Assembly: GCA_963800415.1 (NCBI GenBank)
Contig: CAWDBS010000075.1
Span: 14,184-78,183 of the forward strand
Direction of reading: 5' to 3'
Source: Palsa-504 sp963800415
Lineage (GTDB): Bacteria; Actinomycetota; Actinomycetes; Streptosporangiales; Streptosporangiaceae
Length of the DNA stretch: 64,000 bases
Shown here: one piece after another, positions 12,328 to 20,859 of the stretch
How the letters are laid out: the number at the start of each line of letters is the position of its first letter
Position numbering within the stretch: the stretch's first letter is position 1
Notes under the pieces: generated by a model
The model's input: only the letters and a program-made list of their open reading frames with translations
What the model was told of the DNA's origin: nothing
The model's database searches: none
Translations under genes and position numbers: made by a program

Positions 12328-13806
12328 GTGCAGCTGATCTTCTTTGCCAGCGCGGGCTGGGAGACGTGGGATGTGGCGGGCCGGCCGGCGATCCCGGACA
12401 GGATGCCGGTGCTGGCCGACGACGACCTGCTCTTCGAGGACGACGGTTCACCCCGGCCGGTGGTGGCGGCGAACCGGTGGCTGCGTGAGCTTCCGTGCAG
12501 CGGTGCCCCGGCGACGCAGACGTGGGCGGTGTATGCGCGGGTGCTCCGCGACTGGATGGTGTTTCTTGGCGCTCATGGCATCGGGCTGTTCGACGGCCGG
12601 GATCGGCTGAAGGCGGCGCTGGGGGCGTATGCGGCCTACCGGGCGGGCGGGCCGGCCGGGGCGCGGTTCGCGGCGGTGACCTGGAACCGGCACATGAGCG
12701 TGTTGTCGTCGTTCTACCGGTGGGCTGAGGCCGAGGGGCATGCGGCCGCGGTGCCGTTCAGCTACGCGCAGGCGCAGGCCCGCTTCGCCGGCAGCGTCGG
12801 CGGGGCTGGCGTGAACCTGGCCCGGCGGCGTGTCCCGAAGCGGCACGTGACGATCAAATACCTGGAGCCCGGATTCGCCGACCTGTTCGTGCGGGCACTG
12901 GCCGGGCTGGGGCCGGACGGCACGGCGGACGCGGCGTATCGGGGCCGTGAGCTGGCCCGGAACTCCGCGGTCGCGCGGCTGGCGCTGGCGACCGGCCTTC
13001 GCCGGCAGGAGTTCACCTTCCTGCTGGCCTGCGAGCTCCCGCCGCTGCCCGGGCCCGGGCCTGGTGATGGCGGCCTGCCGATCCCGTTCGGCGTCCCGGC
13101 CGGGGTGACCAAGGGCGGCAAGTTCCGCACCACCTGGGTCGATTACCCCGCGCTGGAGGCGGCCCACCGCTATGCCAGCCTCGATCGGGCGGCGAGCGTG
13201 GCCGGATCGGCGTGGAGTCCCCCGGCCCGCTGGGGGGCGCCGCTGGTGGTGACCGAGCCCGATGCCGCCGGCGGCCGGGTGAACGGGGTCCGGGTGCGGT
13301 GGGCGTCGTTGCGGCCCGGTGACCGGCGGCGGCTGGTGGCCCCCGGCGGCGGGACGTGCCTGCTCGCGGCCCGCGGCGACGGAGGGCCGTTCACCGCGTG
13401 GGACAGCGTGTTCACCCGGGCCTCGGACCGGATCAGGCGCCGCTTCGAGCCGCGGTTCCCTCAAGTGCACCCGCACCGGCTCCGGCACTCGTTTGCGATG
13501 GCCACGCTGGAGAGGCTGGTGGGCGGCTACTACGCGCAGGCCGCCCAGCTCGTAACCGGCACCGGCACCGGGACAGGCCCGGATGCGGCGCTGGCTTTGT
13601 ATCTGGCCAAGTCCGACCCGCTGATGGTGCTGCGTGACCTGCTGGGTCACTCCTCGGTGCTGACCACGGAGGTTTATCTGCGGCGGCTGGACATGACCCG
13701 GATCTACCGGGATGCCTACCAGCGGGCCGGGGCCGATCACGGGCTGCTGGAGAGCGCGGAGCGGGAAGCCGGCGAAGAGTTCGCCGATGAGCGGGGTGAT
13801 TCCTGA
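12328..13806 (+). CDS. Tyrosine recombinase 1 of the three-recombinase element
   Basis: About 492 residues from GTG 12328; longer frames upstream run into the target IS110 gene and the element end and cannot be original. N-terminal SAM-like core-binding domain (TWAVYARVLRDWMVFLGAHG, then WNRHMSVLSSFYRWAEAEG). Catalytic domain: first Arg in ATGLRRQEFTFLL, HPHRLRHSFAMATLERL (His-x-x-Arg), LRDLLGHSSVLTTEVYLRRLD with the second His and the nucleophile Tyr. All catalytic residues appear present. Stop TGA overlaps the next ATG (TGATG at 13804). Expected to act with the two following proteins in strand exchange. Confidence 0.85.
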   Translation: MQLIFFASAGWETWDVAGRPAIPDRMPVLADDDLLFEDDGSPRPVVAANRWLRELPCSGAPATQTWAVYARVLRDWMVFLGAHGIGLFDGRDRLKAALGAYAAYRAGGPAGARFAAVTWNRHMSVLSSFYRWAEAEGHAAAVPFSYAQAQARFAGSVGGAGVNLARRRVPKRHVTIKYLEPGFADLFVRALAGLGPDGTADAAYRGRELARNSAVARLALATGLRRQEFTFLLACELPPLPGPGPGDGGLPIPFGVPAGVTKGGKFRTTWVDYPALEAAHRYASLDRAASVAGSAWSPPARWGAPLVVTEPDAAGGRVNGVRVRWASLRPGDRRRLVAPGGGTCLLAARGDGGPFTAWDSVFTRASDRIRRRFEPRFPQVHPHRLRHSFAMATLERLVGGYYAQAAQLVTGTGTGTGPDAALALYLAKSDPLMVLRDLLGHSSVLTTEVYLRRLDMTRIYRDAYQRAGADHGLLESAEREAGEEFADERGDS

Positions 13807-15497
13807 TGCCGGCCGAGCTGCTCGGTGACCCGGCCGGGATCTCCTGCGCCTTCAGTGACGGCCGGCGCAGCCGCCACGTGGTAGTCACCCCAGATCCGCT
13901 GCCGCTGGTCCGCGACCTGCTGACCGGGCTGGCCGGGCTGGTCCATCCGCACGGGCCGGTGGATGCGCCCGGCACCGTCACCGATTACCTGGCCGGGGTG
14001 CGGGACCTGGCCGGGTTCCTGCGCGTACGGGAGGCGCGCGGCGGCGCGGGCGCGCTGACCCGGGTGCTGCTGGCCGAGTACTGGATGCAGGCCGGCTGGC
14101 GTCACGAGTCGGCGACCCGGCGGATGCTCGCCGCCGTCGATGCCGCTACCGGCGTCCTGCGGCCGGAGGTGCGGGCACTGGTCGCGGGCCGGCACTTCGC
14201 CGCGATGCCGGTCACCGCGCCGCTGCAGCCGTATACCGAGCAGGAGTGGGAGCGCCTGCACCGGGTGTGCCGTCAGGTGGCGGACGAGGCGTTCGGCCGC
14301 TACCGGGCCGCGCGCGCCGGGGCGGCCGGCGGGGACGACCCGCGGGCCGCCGGGTGGGATGCCGGCAACCTGAGGTGGCTGCTGACTCGCCTGGGCCCGG
14401 CCGGCGACGGTGAGGCAGCCGCCTGGCTGGGCCGGAACCGGTCCTGGGTCACCGCCCGTGGCGGGGTCCGGTCAGCGTGCGAAGAGCTGTATCCCACCAT
14501 GGAAGTGACCGCCGCCTACCGGCTGCTGCTGGGCATGTATTCCGGGATCGTGCCCGACGGCATCGCCGACCTCGGGGTGGGTGACATCGACTGGGCGGGG
14601 GACGCCACCGTCCTGCTCGGCTACGTCAAACGGCGGACCGCGGCCGAGTCGATGACCTTGCCGCGCAAGGCGGTCCGGCTGCTCGAGCAGTGGCTGGAGC
14701 ATTCCGCGCTGACCCGCGAGCATGCGCCGGCGGGTCTGGCCGGCCGCTTGTGGCTGCACTACAACCGGTTCGCCTCGCCGCGCTGGCGTGGCGGGGTCTC
14801 CGCCCGCGCCCCGGTGGGCTGGGCGCCGCGGACCGGCGTGCAGGTGGACCGGCGGCGGGTCCGCACGAGCTACCTGGCGCTGCGGGATCGCAGCCGCTGG
14901 CACGGCAGCACGCGATCGGCGATTGACCCTAACCACTCCCCGGCGGTGGAAGGCGACCATTACCTGACCGCCACCACCGCCGCGCAGCAGGACATGGTTG
15001 AGCAGATCATCGAGGATGCGCAGCAGGACATGCTGCGCCGGGCCGCGCCCGCGGTGGTCCTGACCGACGCCGGCGTCTGCGATCTCGCGGGCCGCTACCC
15101 GGAGCTGATCTCCCGGCTCGGCGTGGACGACACCGCCATCGCCGAGCTGACCGGCGGGACCCGCGACGTGTTCGCGGCCGCCTGCGCCGACCCGCTGTCG
15201 GGCCTGCACGGCCCGCCCGGCAAGCCATGCCCGGCCCGGCCGTGGGTGTGCCTGCTCTGCCCGCTGGCGGTGTTCACGCCCCGGCACGCGGCGAACCTGC
15301 TGCGGCTCAAGGCGTTCTTCGCCCGGCAGTGGCAGCAAATGCCCGCAGCGCAGTTCATGGCCGTGTTCGGGCCGTATGCCGCTCGCATCGGCCAGGTGCT
15401 CGACCGCTACCCCCCGCAGCTGCTGGCCGCCCTCGCCGCCGAGGTCGGCGACCACGACGGTGAGCTTCCGCTGCGCGCCGAGGAGCTGACCTCGTGA
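13806..15497 (+). CDS. Tyrosine-recombinase-like protein 2 of the three-recombinase element
   Basis: 563 residues, start ATG 13806 overlapping the previous stop. The N-terminal part resembles a core-binding domain (TVTDYLAGVRDLAGFLRVRE). The catalytic domain is divergent: where an Arg is expected, LLGMYSGIVPDGIADL has none, and RTSYLALRDRSRWHGSTRS with IDPNHSPAVEGDHYLTATT replaces the usual HxLRH box. A Cys pair (WVCLLCPLAVF) lies near the C-terminus. This middle member in related trios is usually degenerate and probably needs its partners. The stop TGA is overlapped by a GTG (GTGA at 15494). Confidence 0.75.
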   Translation: MPAELLGDPAGISCAFSDGRRSRHVVVTPDPLPLVRDLLTGLAGLVHPHGPVDAPGTVTDYLAGVRDLAGFLRVREARGGAGALTRVLLAEYWMQAGWRHESATRRMLAAVDAATGVLRPEVRALVAGRHFAAMPVTAPLQPYTEQEWERLHRVCRQVADEAFGRYRAARAGAAGGDDPRAAGWDAGNLRWLLTRLGPAGDGEAAAWLGRNRSWVTARGGVRSACEELYPTMEVTAAYRLLLGMYSGIVPDGIADLGVGDIDWAGDATVLLGYVKRRTAAESMTLPRKAVRLLEQWLEHSALTREHAPAGLAGRLWLHYNRFASPRWRGGVSARAPVGWAPRTGVQVDRRRVRTSYLALRDRSRWHGSTRSAIDPNHSPAVEGDHYLTATTAAQQDMVEQIIEDAQQDMLRRAAPAVVLTDAGVCDLAGRYPELISRLGVDDTAIAELTGGTRDVFAAACADPLSGLHGPPGKPCPARPWVCLLCPLAVFTPRHAANLLRLKAFFARQWQQMPAAQFMAVFGPYAARIGQVLDRYPPQLLAALAAEVGDHDGELPLRAEELTS

Positions 15498-15527
15498 CCC
15501 GCGGCATCGCCGCGGCCGCCCCCGGGG

Positions 15528-17663
15528 ATGCCGCGTCGCCGTTCTCCGGCACCGACCTGTGCGCCGAGGCGGGATGGCGGCTGCGGGCCGGCGGACGCAG
15601 GCCTGTCTTCGACGACGACGTTCTGGTGCTTCGGTGACGTTGACGGGCTGGCGGTGCAGCTCAGCGAGGGCGACGTGCGGATGGACTTCACCGCGATCTG
15701 CGATCCGCGCTGGCGGCTGGTCGCCAAGGAATACCTGCTGGCCCGGATGCTACCCGGCCACGAGCTGGTGGCCGTGCTGCCGCACGCCTACCGGATCCCG
15801 CTCGCGCTGCGCAGCTGCAAGCGCCGGCTCGCCGAGCTGACCGGATGGCTGAACTGGCTCACCGCCAGCAGCGCCGGCTCGCTGTCGCAGGTGTCCCAGC
15901 AGCACTGCGACCGCTACCTGCACCACCGTCGCGCGCGCCGGGACCGCAGCGGGGCGGTGCTCGGCAGCGTCGATGAGTCGGTGGCTCGCCTGGCCGCCGC
16001 GGTCGTCATCGAGCTCGCGCTCTACGGGGAGCTGTTCACCGCCGACGCCTACGCCCCCGGCTTCCGGCCCTGGGATGGCAGGTCGTCCGCCCGGGTGGCC
16101 GGGATGCGCGCGCCCGAGGGCAACAAGACCCCGGTGGTGCGCCAGGAGGTCCTGCAGCCGATGCTCGCCGCAGCCCTCTACCTGGCAGGCACCATCGGGT
16201 CCCGCATCGCAGCGCTCGGCGAGCAGGTCCGCCGGCAGCGTACTCCCGCCAGCGGGCACCGGGCCAGCGCCGCAGACATCGCCGAGGTCCTCAGCCGGCA
16301 CCGCCGCCACGGCCAGCCGCTGGAGGCAGCCCCGCCCCACCTCGCGCGGGCCCGGATCGCCCGCGGCTGGGATCCGGACGACCCGCTGCTCGGAGTAAGC
16401 CTGGCCGCCATGGCCCGGCAGGCTGGCGCGGGGAGGATCACGCCCGGCGACCTGCCGGCGCTCCGCCCGCTCATCACCCGGGCCATGCGCGAGGTGGGCG
16501 CGGAAAAGCCGTGGGGCCGGGACGCCGGGGTGGTGCCGCGAGCGGACAGCGGCGAGCCCGTCCCCTGGACGCTTCCGCTGCATGAACGTGACGTCAGGGA
16601 CCTCACCGGCTTCGCCGGGACCGCGTGCCTGCTGGTCGTCGCGACCCTCACCGGGATGCGGGAGAGCGAGCTGATGGAGTTGCGCTCCGGCTGCCGCCGC
16701 CCGCCCGCCGCCGGGGATCCCTTCGCCCGGCACCGGCTGGCCGGCACGCTCATCAAAGGGCAGCCCCTCGGCGGGACCGAGGAGGAGTGGGTCGTCATCG
16801 AGCAGGTCGACCAGGCGGTCGCGCTGGCCGAGCAGCTATCCGGCCGCGCCGGGACCGATGCCCCCGTGTTCGGCCGCTTCTCCTTCCCGGTCCGCTATCC
16901 GTTGTTCCGCGCGTGGGTAAACGGGCCGGGCGGGCGCCGGCTCGGGCTGGCCCCGATCCCCGGCGACACCGTGACCTTGCGGATGCTGCGGCGCACCCTG
17001 GCCCGGGAACTGGCCTACCGTCCCGGCGGCCTGCTCGCCGCCAAGATCCACCTCAAGCACGTGTCCGCGGCGACTACCGAGGGCTACGCCAGCCGGCCCG
17101 GCGGCGCCCAGGCCAAGCTCCTCGCCGAGATCGGCGAGCACGAGGCGGAACGAAACCTGCAGCTCGTGCTCACCGAATTCCGCAACTACCAGGACGGCGT
17201 CATGCCCGCCGGGCCCGGGGCGCGCGAGCTGACCGAGTTCTTCTCCACCGTCGACGGGGACCTCTCCGGGCACGCTGGCACCGCGCCGAACGTGCTCGCC
17301 AGCGACCAGCAGGTGCTCAACCTGCTCGGCAAGCGCGCCGGAGCGCTGCACCTGGGCCTGGCGAACTACTGCTGGTTCACCGACCCCTCCCGGGCACTAT
17401 GCCTGAAACTCGCGGGCACTCCCGGCGCCGGCAAGCCCCTGATCGGGATGTGCGACTCCGCGCGCTGCCCGCAAGCCACCCACCACCCCCGCCACCGGGC
17501 GGCGTGGGCCAAGACCGCCGAAGACCACGCCGTGTTCCTGGGCCAGATCGGCCGGGCCCGCAAAGCCGAACATGCCCGCCTGAACGCCGAACTGGAGCGC
17601 GCCCACCGCGTTCTCGACGCCATCGACGCAGCCGCCGGGCACAACCATGAGGAGACCCGGTAA
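15528..17663 (+). CDS. Tyrosine recombinase 3 of the three-recombinase element (N-terminus uncertain)
   Basis: 711 residues from ATG 15528, but that start has no ribosome site and its first 35 codons are not protein-like. A better N-terminus is in another frame: GTG 15494 overlaps the previous stop (GTGA) and encodes MTRGIAAAAPG...RPVFDDDVLVLR, ending at TGA 15635-15637; a +1 shift there joins it to GDVDGLAVQL-type sequence of this frame. Downstream the recombinase domain is clear: TGMRESELMELRSGC (Arg), LIKGQPLGG, LRMLRRTLARELAYR and LKHVSAATTEGYAS (Tyr). The C-terminus carries a Cys/His cluster (CDSARCPQATHH) and a helical tail. Role: strand exchange with recombinases 1 and 2. Confidence 0.75.
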   Translation: MPRRRSPAPTCAPRRDGGCGPADAGLSSTTTFWCFGDVDGLAVQLSEGDVRMDFTAICDPRWRLVAKEYLLARMLPGHELVAVLPHAYRIPLALRSCKRRLAELTGWLNWLTASSAGSLSQVSQQHCDRYLHHRRARRDRSGAVLGSVDESVARLAAAVVIELALYGELFTADAYAPGFRPWDGRSSARVAGMRAPEGNKTPVVRQEVLQPMLAAALYLAGTIGSRIAALGEQVRRQRTPASGHRASAADIAEVLSRHRRHGQPLEAAPPHLARARIARGWDPDDPLLGVSLAAMARQAGAGRITPGDLPALRPLITRAMREVGAEKPWGRDAGVVPRADSGEPVPWTLPLHERDVRDLTGFAGTACLLVVATLTGMRESELMELRSGCRRPPAAGDPFARHRLAGTLIKGQPLGGTEEEWVVIEQVDQAVALAEQLSGRAGTDAPVFGRFSFPVRYPLFRAWVNGPGGRRLGLAPIPGDTVTLRMLRRTLARELAYRPGGLLAAKIHLKHVSAATTEGYASRPGGAQAKLLAEIGEHEAERNLQLVLTEFRNYQDGVMPAGPGARELTEFFSTVDGDLSGHAGTAPNVLASDQQVLNLLGKRAGALHLGLANYCWFTDPSRALCLKLAGTPGAGKPLIGMCDSARCPQATHHPRHRAAWAKTAEDHAVFLGQIGRARKAEHARLNAELERAHRVLDAIDAAAGHNHEETR

Positions 17664-17665
17664 AC

Positions 17666-18136
17666 ATGCGGATCAGCAACGAGCGGCGCCACGACACCGA
17701 GCAGCGCGTCCGGGCCGCCGCCCGCGCCATGCTGGCCGGAGAGATACCGGCCGGCCGCAAGTGCGACATCACCACCCTCGCCAGGCAGGCCGGGATATCC
17801 CGGGCCACGCTCTACCGCAGCTATCCGCACCTGAAAGCCGAGTTCGAAGACCAGCTCGCCCAACGGCAGGCCAGCGGCTGCGCCCCCGACCCCCGTGACA
17901 CTCAGGTCCTGCGGCTCCAAGACGAGAACGCCCGGCTCAAAGATCGCCTCGCCGCGCACGAGTCCGCCCTCGCCCAGCTCGGGGAGTTCAAGATCCTCGC
18001 CCTGTCCCGGCTCGCCGCCCAGCACGAACAGATCAAGCGCCTGCGCGCAGGCCACACCGCCACCGCCCGGGCGAGCGGGACTGTCCTCGACCTACCCGCC
18101 GACCGCACGAGCAGGCATGCCGGTCCGCGCAGCTGA
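17666..18136 (+). CDS. HTH/coiled-coil accessory protein of the element (TnpC-like)
   Basis: 156 residues, starting two bases after the recombinase 3 stop. An N-terminal helix-turn-helix of TetR style (DITTLARQAGISRATLYRSY) is followed by a long helix with heptad pattern (QVLRLQDENARLKDRLAAHE, then ALAQLGEFKILALSRLAAQH). This matches small DNA-binding helpers found after recombinase trios and TnpC of Tn554, which influence orientation and efficiency of insertion; the role here is inferred from position and architecture. Confidence 0.7.
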   Translation: MRISNERRHDTEQRVRAAARAMLAGEIPAGRKCDITTLARQAGISRATLYRSYPHLKAEFEDQLAQRQASGCAPDPRDTQVLRLQDENARLKDRLAAHESALAQLGEFKILALSRLAAQHEQIKRLRAGHTATARASGTVLDLPADRTSRHAGPRS

Positions 18137-18334
18137 CGGCGAACCGCCCCGCCACCGCTCCCCGGCCAGACACCGCGAGCCCAGCCCATCCATGTGACGT
18201 GCGCCACGCCCGTGACCCGCTCTCGCATCCGAAAGCAGACACAACGGCGGCACCGCAACCGCTCCGCCCGCACGCCGTGACCGCCGGTGAAACGCGACAC
18301 CGATACACCCGGACACGGCGAGTGCCGACGAAAA
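18137..18334. other. Right end of the three-recombinase element
   Basis: 198 bases with no gene. Contains ACGCGACACC at 18292-18301, the inverted counterpart of 12301-12310 at the left end, and ends at the junction with the interrupted IS110 gene (AAAA then GCGCA at 18335). Confidence 0.5.
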
Positions 18335-19183
18335 GCGCAGCACCGGCGGTCCCTGCCGGGACAGCCGCCCGGGGGCGCGCTTGCCGTCGGAGGAATACAC
18401 GGTGATGTCCAGCCCGGCGAACCGCACCGCCTTGCGGGCCGAGGAGAACCGGCCCGCCCCGCCCAGCCAGCAGGTAATCGCGAGCCCGGTGATGGGCCCG
18501 ACGCCGTATAGCCGGGCGGTCAGCTCAGCCGCGCCCCTCAGGTGCCGCGCCTGATCCAGCAGCTCGCGGCGGACCTGGTGCAGGCGCTCGTCATACACCG
18601 CCAGCATCTGGACGGCGATGGCCAGCTGCAGCTGCCCGGCCGGCGAGCACTGCGCGGCCGCGGCCTGCAGCGCCGCGGCGCCCTCGGCGGTCCCCAGCCG
18701 CTGCCCGGCGATGTGCGGGGCGCCGTGGTGGAACAGTGTCGCGTGGATCCGCTGCACCCACCCCGTCCGCTGTTCCCGCAGGTCCAGGTAGGTCTCCAGC
18801 AGCGCCCGGCACTCCAGGACCCGCGACGGCGGGATCCAGCACTCCGGCAGCCGGCCCTGCTCCAGCAGCACCCGCTGGTGCCGGGCATCGGCCCGGTCGG
18901 TCTTGGCCCGCCGCTTCGGGCCGCGCAGGTGCGCGGTCTCGGCCGGGTCGGCCAGGTGCGGCGTCAGCCCCGCCGCGGCGATCTCCCCGGCCACGTACCG
19001 CCACCCCGTGCAGCCCTCCATCGCGAAATGCGCGTCCTGCCCGGCGAACCGGGCCAGCCACTTCGCCAGGTGCTCGCGGTCAGCCGGGCAGACCTGCCCG
19101 CGCCGCGCCTCCCCCGTCTCGGTATCGACATAGTCGAAGGTGATCTGCTTCCGGTGGATATCCAGCCCGCCTACGATGGACAT
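18335..19183 (-). pseudogene. N-terminal part of the interrupted IS110-family transposase
   Basis: From ATG 19183 (GAGGAGG five bases upstream) the minus strand encodes MSIVGGLDIHRKQITFDYVD (first DEDD Asp), AMEGCTGWRYVAGEI, PKRRAKTDRADARHQRVLL and the start of the C-terminal domain LYGVGPITGLAITCWLG, DITVYSSDGKRAPGRLSRQG, then PPVLR. At 18335 the family sequence stops and the frame continues into element DNA, ending at 18092. The missing C-terminus is at 12036-12222. So the gene was inactivated by the 6.1-kb element. This IS110 is a different subtype from the copy at 4579-6039. Confidence 0.85.
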
Positions 19184-19184
19184 C

Positions 19185-19283
19185 GGGACCTCCTCAAGCT
19201 CCGCGGGCGCCCGCAGCGCGGCGCCCGGCACGACGTGGATGCTCCCCGCATCCATCTTCACGCGCCTGAGCTGAGGAGGTCCC
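19185..19283 (-). promoter_or_regulatory. RBS-sequestering inverted repeat in the IS110 leader
   Basis: On the minus strand, GGGACCTCCTCAGCTC (19283-19268) can pair with GAGCTTGAGGAGGTCCC (19201-19185), one bulge only. The second arm contains the Shine-Dalgarno of the transposase (ATG 19183). Any transcript entering from outside the element would fold so that the ribosome site is hidden, a control known in other insertion sequences. A smaller GC hairpin (GGGCGCC / GGCGCCC) lies in the loop. Confidence 0.6.
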
Positions 19284-19320
19284 CACCGGACGGGCGGGCG
19301 CCTTGCCCCCCGCTCAGCCG

Positions 19321-19814
19321 CTAACGGCCGCAGCCGGTGCATGTCATCTTTGCGGGACCCATCTCGTGGAAGGTCAGCGAGCCGTCGGCGGCCTGCTGCC
19401 GCAGGACGAACTTCTGGGTCTTGCCGGTGGGCGTCATCGGCAGTCCGTCGGTGAATGACCAGAACACCGGAATCTTGTGCGGAGCGATCTGGTCCCGGAG
19501 GAACTCGGCTAGTTCGGCGACTGCGGGCCGGGTGACATCAGCCCGCAGGCGCAGGACCGCGGCCACCTGTTCTCCCATTTCTCGTCGGGCACGCCGATGA
19601 CGACGGCCGTCTCGATGGCCGGGTGATCCTGCAGGGCCGCCTCGATCTCCGCGGGATACAGGCGAGCCGCCGGATGCGGGACGCAGTCCACCAGGGCCAG
19701 CCGGTCCGGCACGGTGGCCGCCGCGTGGTGAAGCGTCTCGCACACCGTGATGTCGCGGACCTCGCCGGCCTCCGCCGGCCAGTACGAGGTCTCCAGGACC
19801 GCCCTGCCGACCAT
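19321..19814 (-). pseudogene. Acyl-CoA synthetase remnant with its middle deleted
   Basis: From ATG 19814 (AGGGGAG upstream) the minus strand reads a ligase N-terminus (CETLHHAAATVPDRLALVDC) for about 50 residues and then jumps straight to the C-terminal lid domain (LYPAEIEAALQDHPAIETAV, VIGVPDEKW). A second lesion, one G missing near 19575, shifts frame; the other frame continues MGEQVAAVLRLRADVTRP and GLPMTPTGKTQKFVLRQQ, the catalytic-Lys end of AMP-binding ligases. Some 350 residues with the ATP-binding core are gone. It cannot be active. It shares its promoter style with the intact catabolic genes. Confidence 0.8.
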
Positions 19815-19847
19815 GGCCGCTCCCCTGCCGATCCGGACGGGAAGGAT

Positions 19848-19890
19848 AGTCTAGTACTCGAATTTAGTCGTTTAGAGTAGTCTTTGTAAA
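19848..19890 (-). promoter_or_regulatory. AT-rich promoter island upstream of the ligase remnant
   Basis: Contains AGTCTAGTACT at 19856-19866 and TTTAGAGTAGTC at 19873-19884, variants of the TAGTCTA and AGAGTATC motifs of neighbouring catabolic promoters. It may also serve the divergent SDR gene at 19999. Confidence 0.4.
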
Positions 19891-19998
19891 GGTCCGGCGG
19901 CCAGATTCGCCGGCCCTGAGATGAGACACTGCCTTCGTCTGAGTTACAGAACGCGTAGACCGTGAACCGGCGCACGCCGGTCCGCACCGGAGGTGCCG

Positions 19999-20793
19999 AT
20001 GCCCTCGCCCGCCCCTGTCGTCCGCGATTACCCGGACGCGGCCGTCGTCATCGCCGGGGGAACGTCAGGGGTGGGCCTGGCCAGCGCATTCCGCTTCGCT
20101 GACGCCGGCGTGCGACGGCTGGCGCTGCTCGCACGGGACGAGAAGCGGGGCGAAGCCGCCAGGCAGGCGGTCGCCGGGCATTGCCCGGCCGCCGAGGTGG
20201 TGTTCGTCGCGGCCGACGCCAGTGACGCCGACCAGGCGGAGGCGGGCATCGCCGCGGCCCGACGTACGCTCGGCACGATTGACGTCCTGGTCAGCTCGGT
20301 GACGGCGGCGTACGGGCCCGAGCTCTTGCACCTGACCCCGATGGCCGATATCGCCGGCATCCTGCTCGGCCAGGCGCTGCCGCCGATGCACCTGACCCGC
20401 GCCGTGCTGCCGATCATGCAGGGACAAGGCGGGGGAAGCATCGTCAACATCGCTTCGGACGCCGCCAAGGTGGCCACGCCCGGGGAGAGCGTGCTGGGCG
20501 CCGCCATGGCCGCGATCGTGATGTTCTCGCGGGTGACTGCCATCGAGGCCAAGCGCAACGGGATCAGGGTGAACGTCATCACGCCGTCTCTCATCGCCGG
20601 TACCCCGACGGCCGGGAACGTACTGCGGGACGGCTTCAGGAAGAAGCTCTTCGAGAAGGCCGCGTCGCTGGCTCATCCGGGCGTGGCCGAACCGGACGAT
20701 CTCGCCTCGCTGGTCGTGTTCCTCGGCGGGCCCGGCGCCGCGCGTCTCACCGGCCAGGCGATCAGCGTCAACGGCGGGATATCGGTGGCCTGA
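19999..20793 (+). CDS. SDR-family oxidoreductase with replaced catalytic Tyr/Lys
   Basis: About 264 residues. Rossmann fold with the cofactor loop VVIAGGTSGVGLASAF near residue 20 and NIASDAAKVATPGESVLGAA in the active-site region. In classical SDRs the latter would read SxxxY...YxxxK; here the sequence VLGAAMAAIVMFSR stands where YGAAKAAIV is expected, so both Tyr and Lys are missing while the Ser is kept. C-terminal PSLIAGTPTAGN and TGQAISVNGGISVA are typical. ATG 19999 has GGAGG five bases upstream; GTG 19993 overlaps that site. Either a non-catalytic paralogue or an enzyme with different chemistry. Transcribed away from the ligase remnant. Confidence 0.75.
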   Translation: MPSPAPVVRDYPDAAVVIAGGTSGVGLASAFRFADAGVRRLALLARDEKRGEAARQAVAGHCPAAEVVFVAADASDADQAEAGIAAARRTLGTIDVLVSSVTAAYGPELLHLTPMADIAGILLGQALPPMHLTRAVLPIMQGQGGGSIVNIASDAAKVATPGESVLGAAMAAIVMFSRVTAIEAKRNGIRVNVITPSLIAGTPTAGNVLRDGFRKKLFEKAASLAHPGVAEPDDLASLVVFLGGPGAARLTGQAISVNGGISVA

Positions 20794-20859
20794 CTGGCCG
20801 TCTACACTCACAGTGACCGGCTATCTCCATCCGTCGAATGTAACTGGCGAGGGAACACC

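Larger units (their letters stand above)
12223..18334. mobile_element. 6.1-kb three-recombinase element (Tn554 / recombinase-in-trio type)
   Basis: Boundaries are deduced from the host gene: the IS110 transposase is collinear up to GCGCA at 18335-18339 and resumes at GCGCA 12218-12222, so about 6,112 bases were inserted there. Inside lie three consecutive tyrosine-recombinase-like genes and a small HTH/coiled-coil gene, all on the plus strand with overlapping or nearly touching ends. The termini lack obvious long inverted repeats, but GGTGTCGCGT at 12301-12310 and its complement at 18292-18301 face each other near the two ends and may be recombinase sites. Tn554 is the best-known relative by organisation. 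Confidence 0.75.

Noticed and set aside
12448..13740. 430-codon minus-strand frame opposite recombinase 1
   Set aside because: Shadow of a clear tyrosine recombinase gene.
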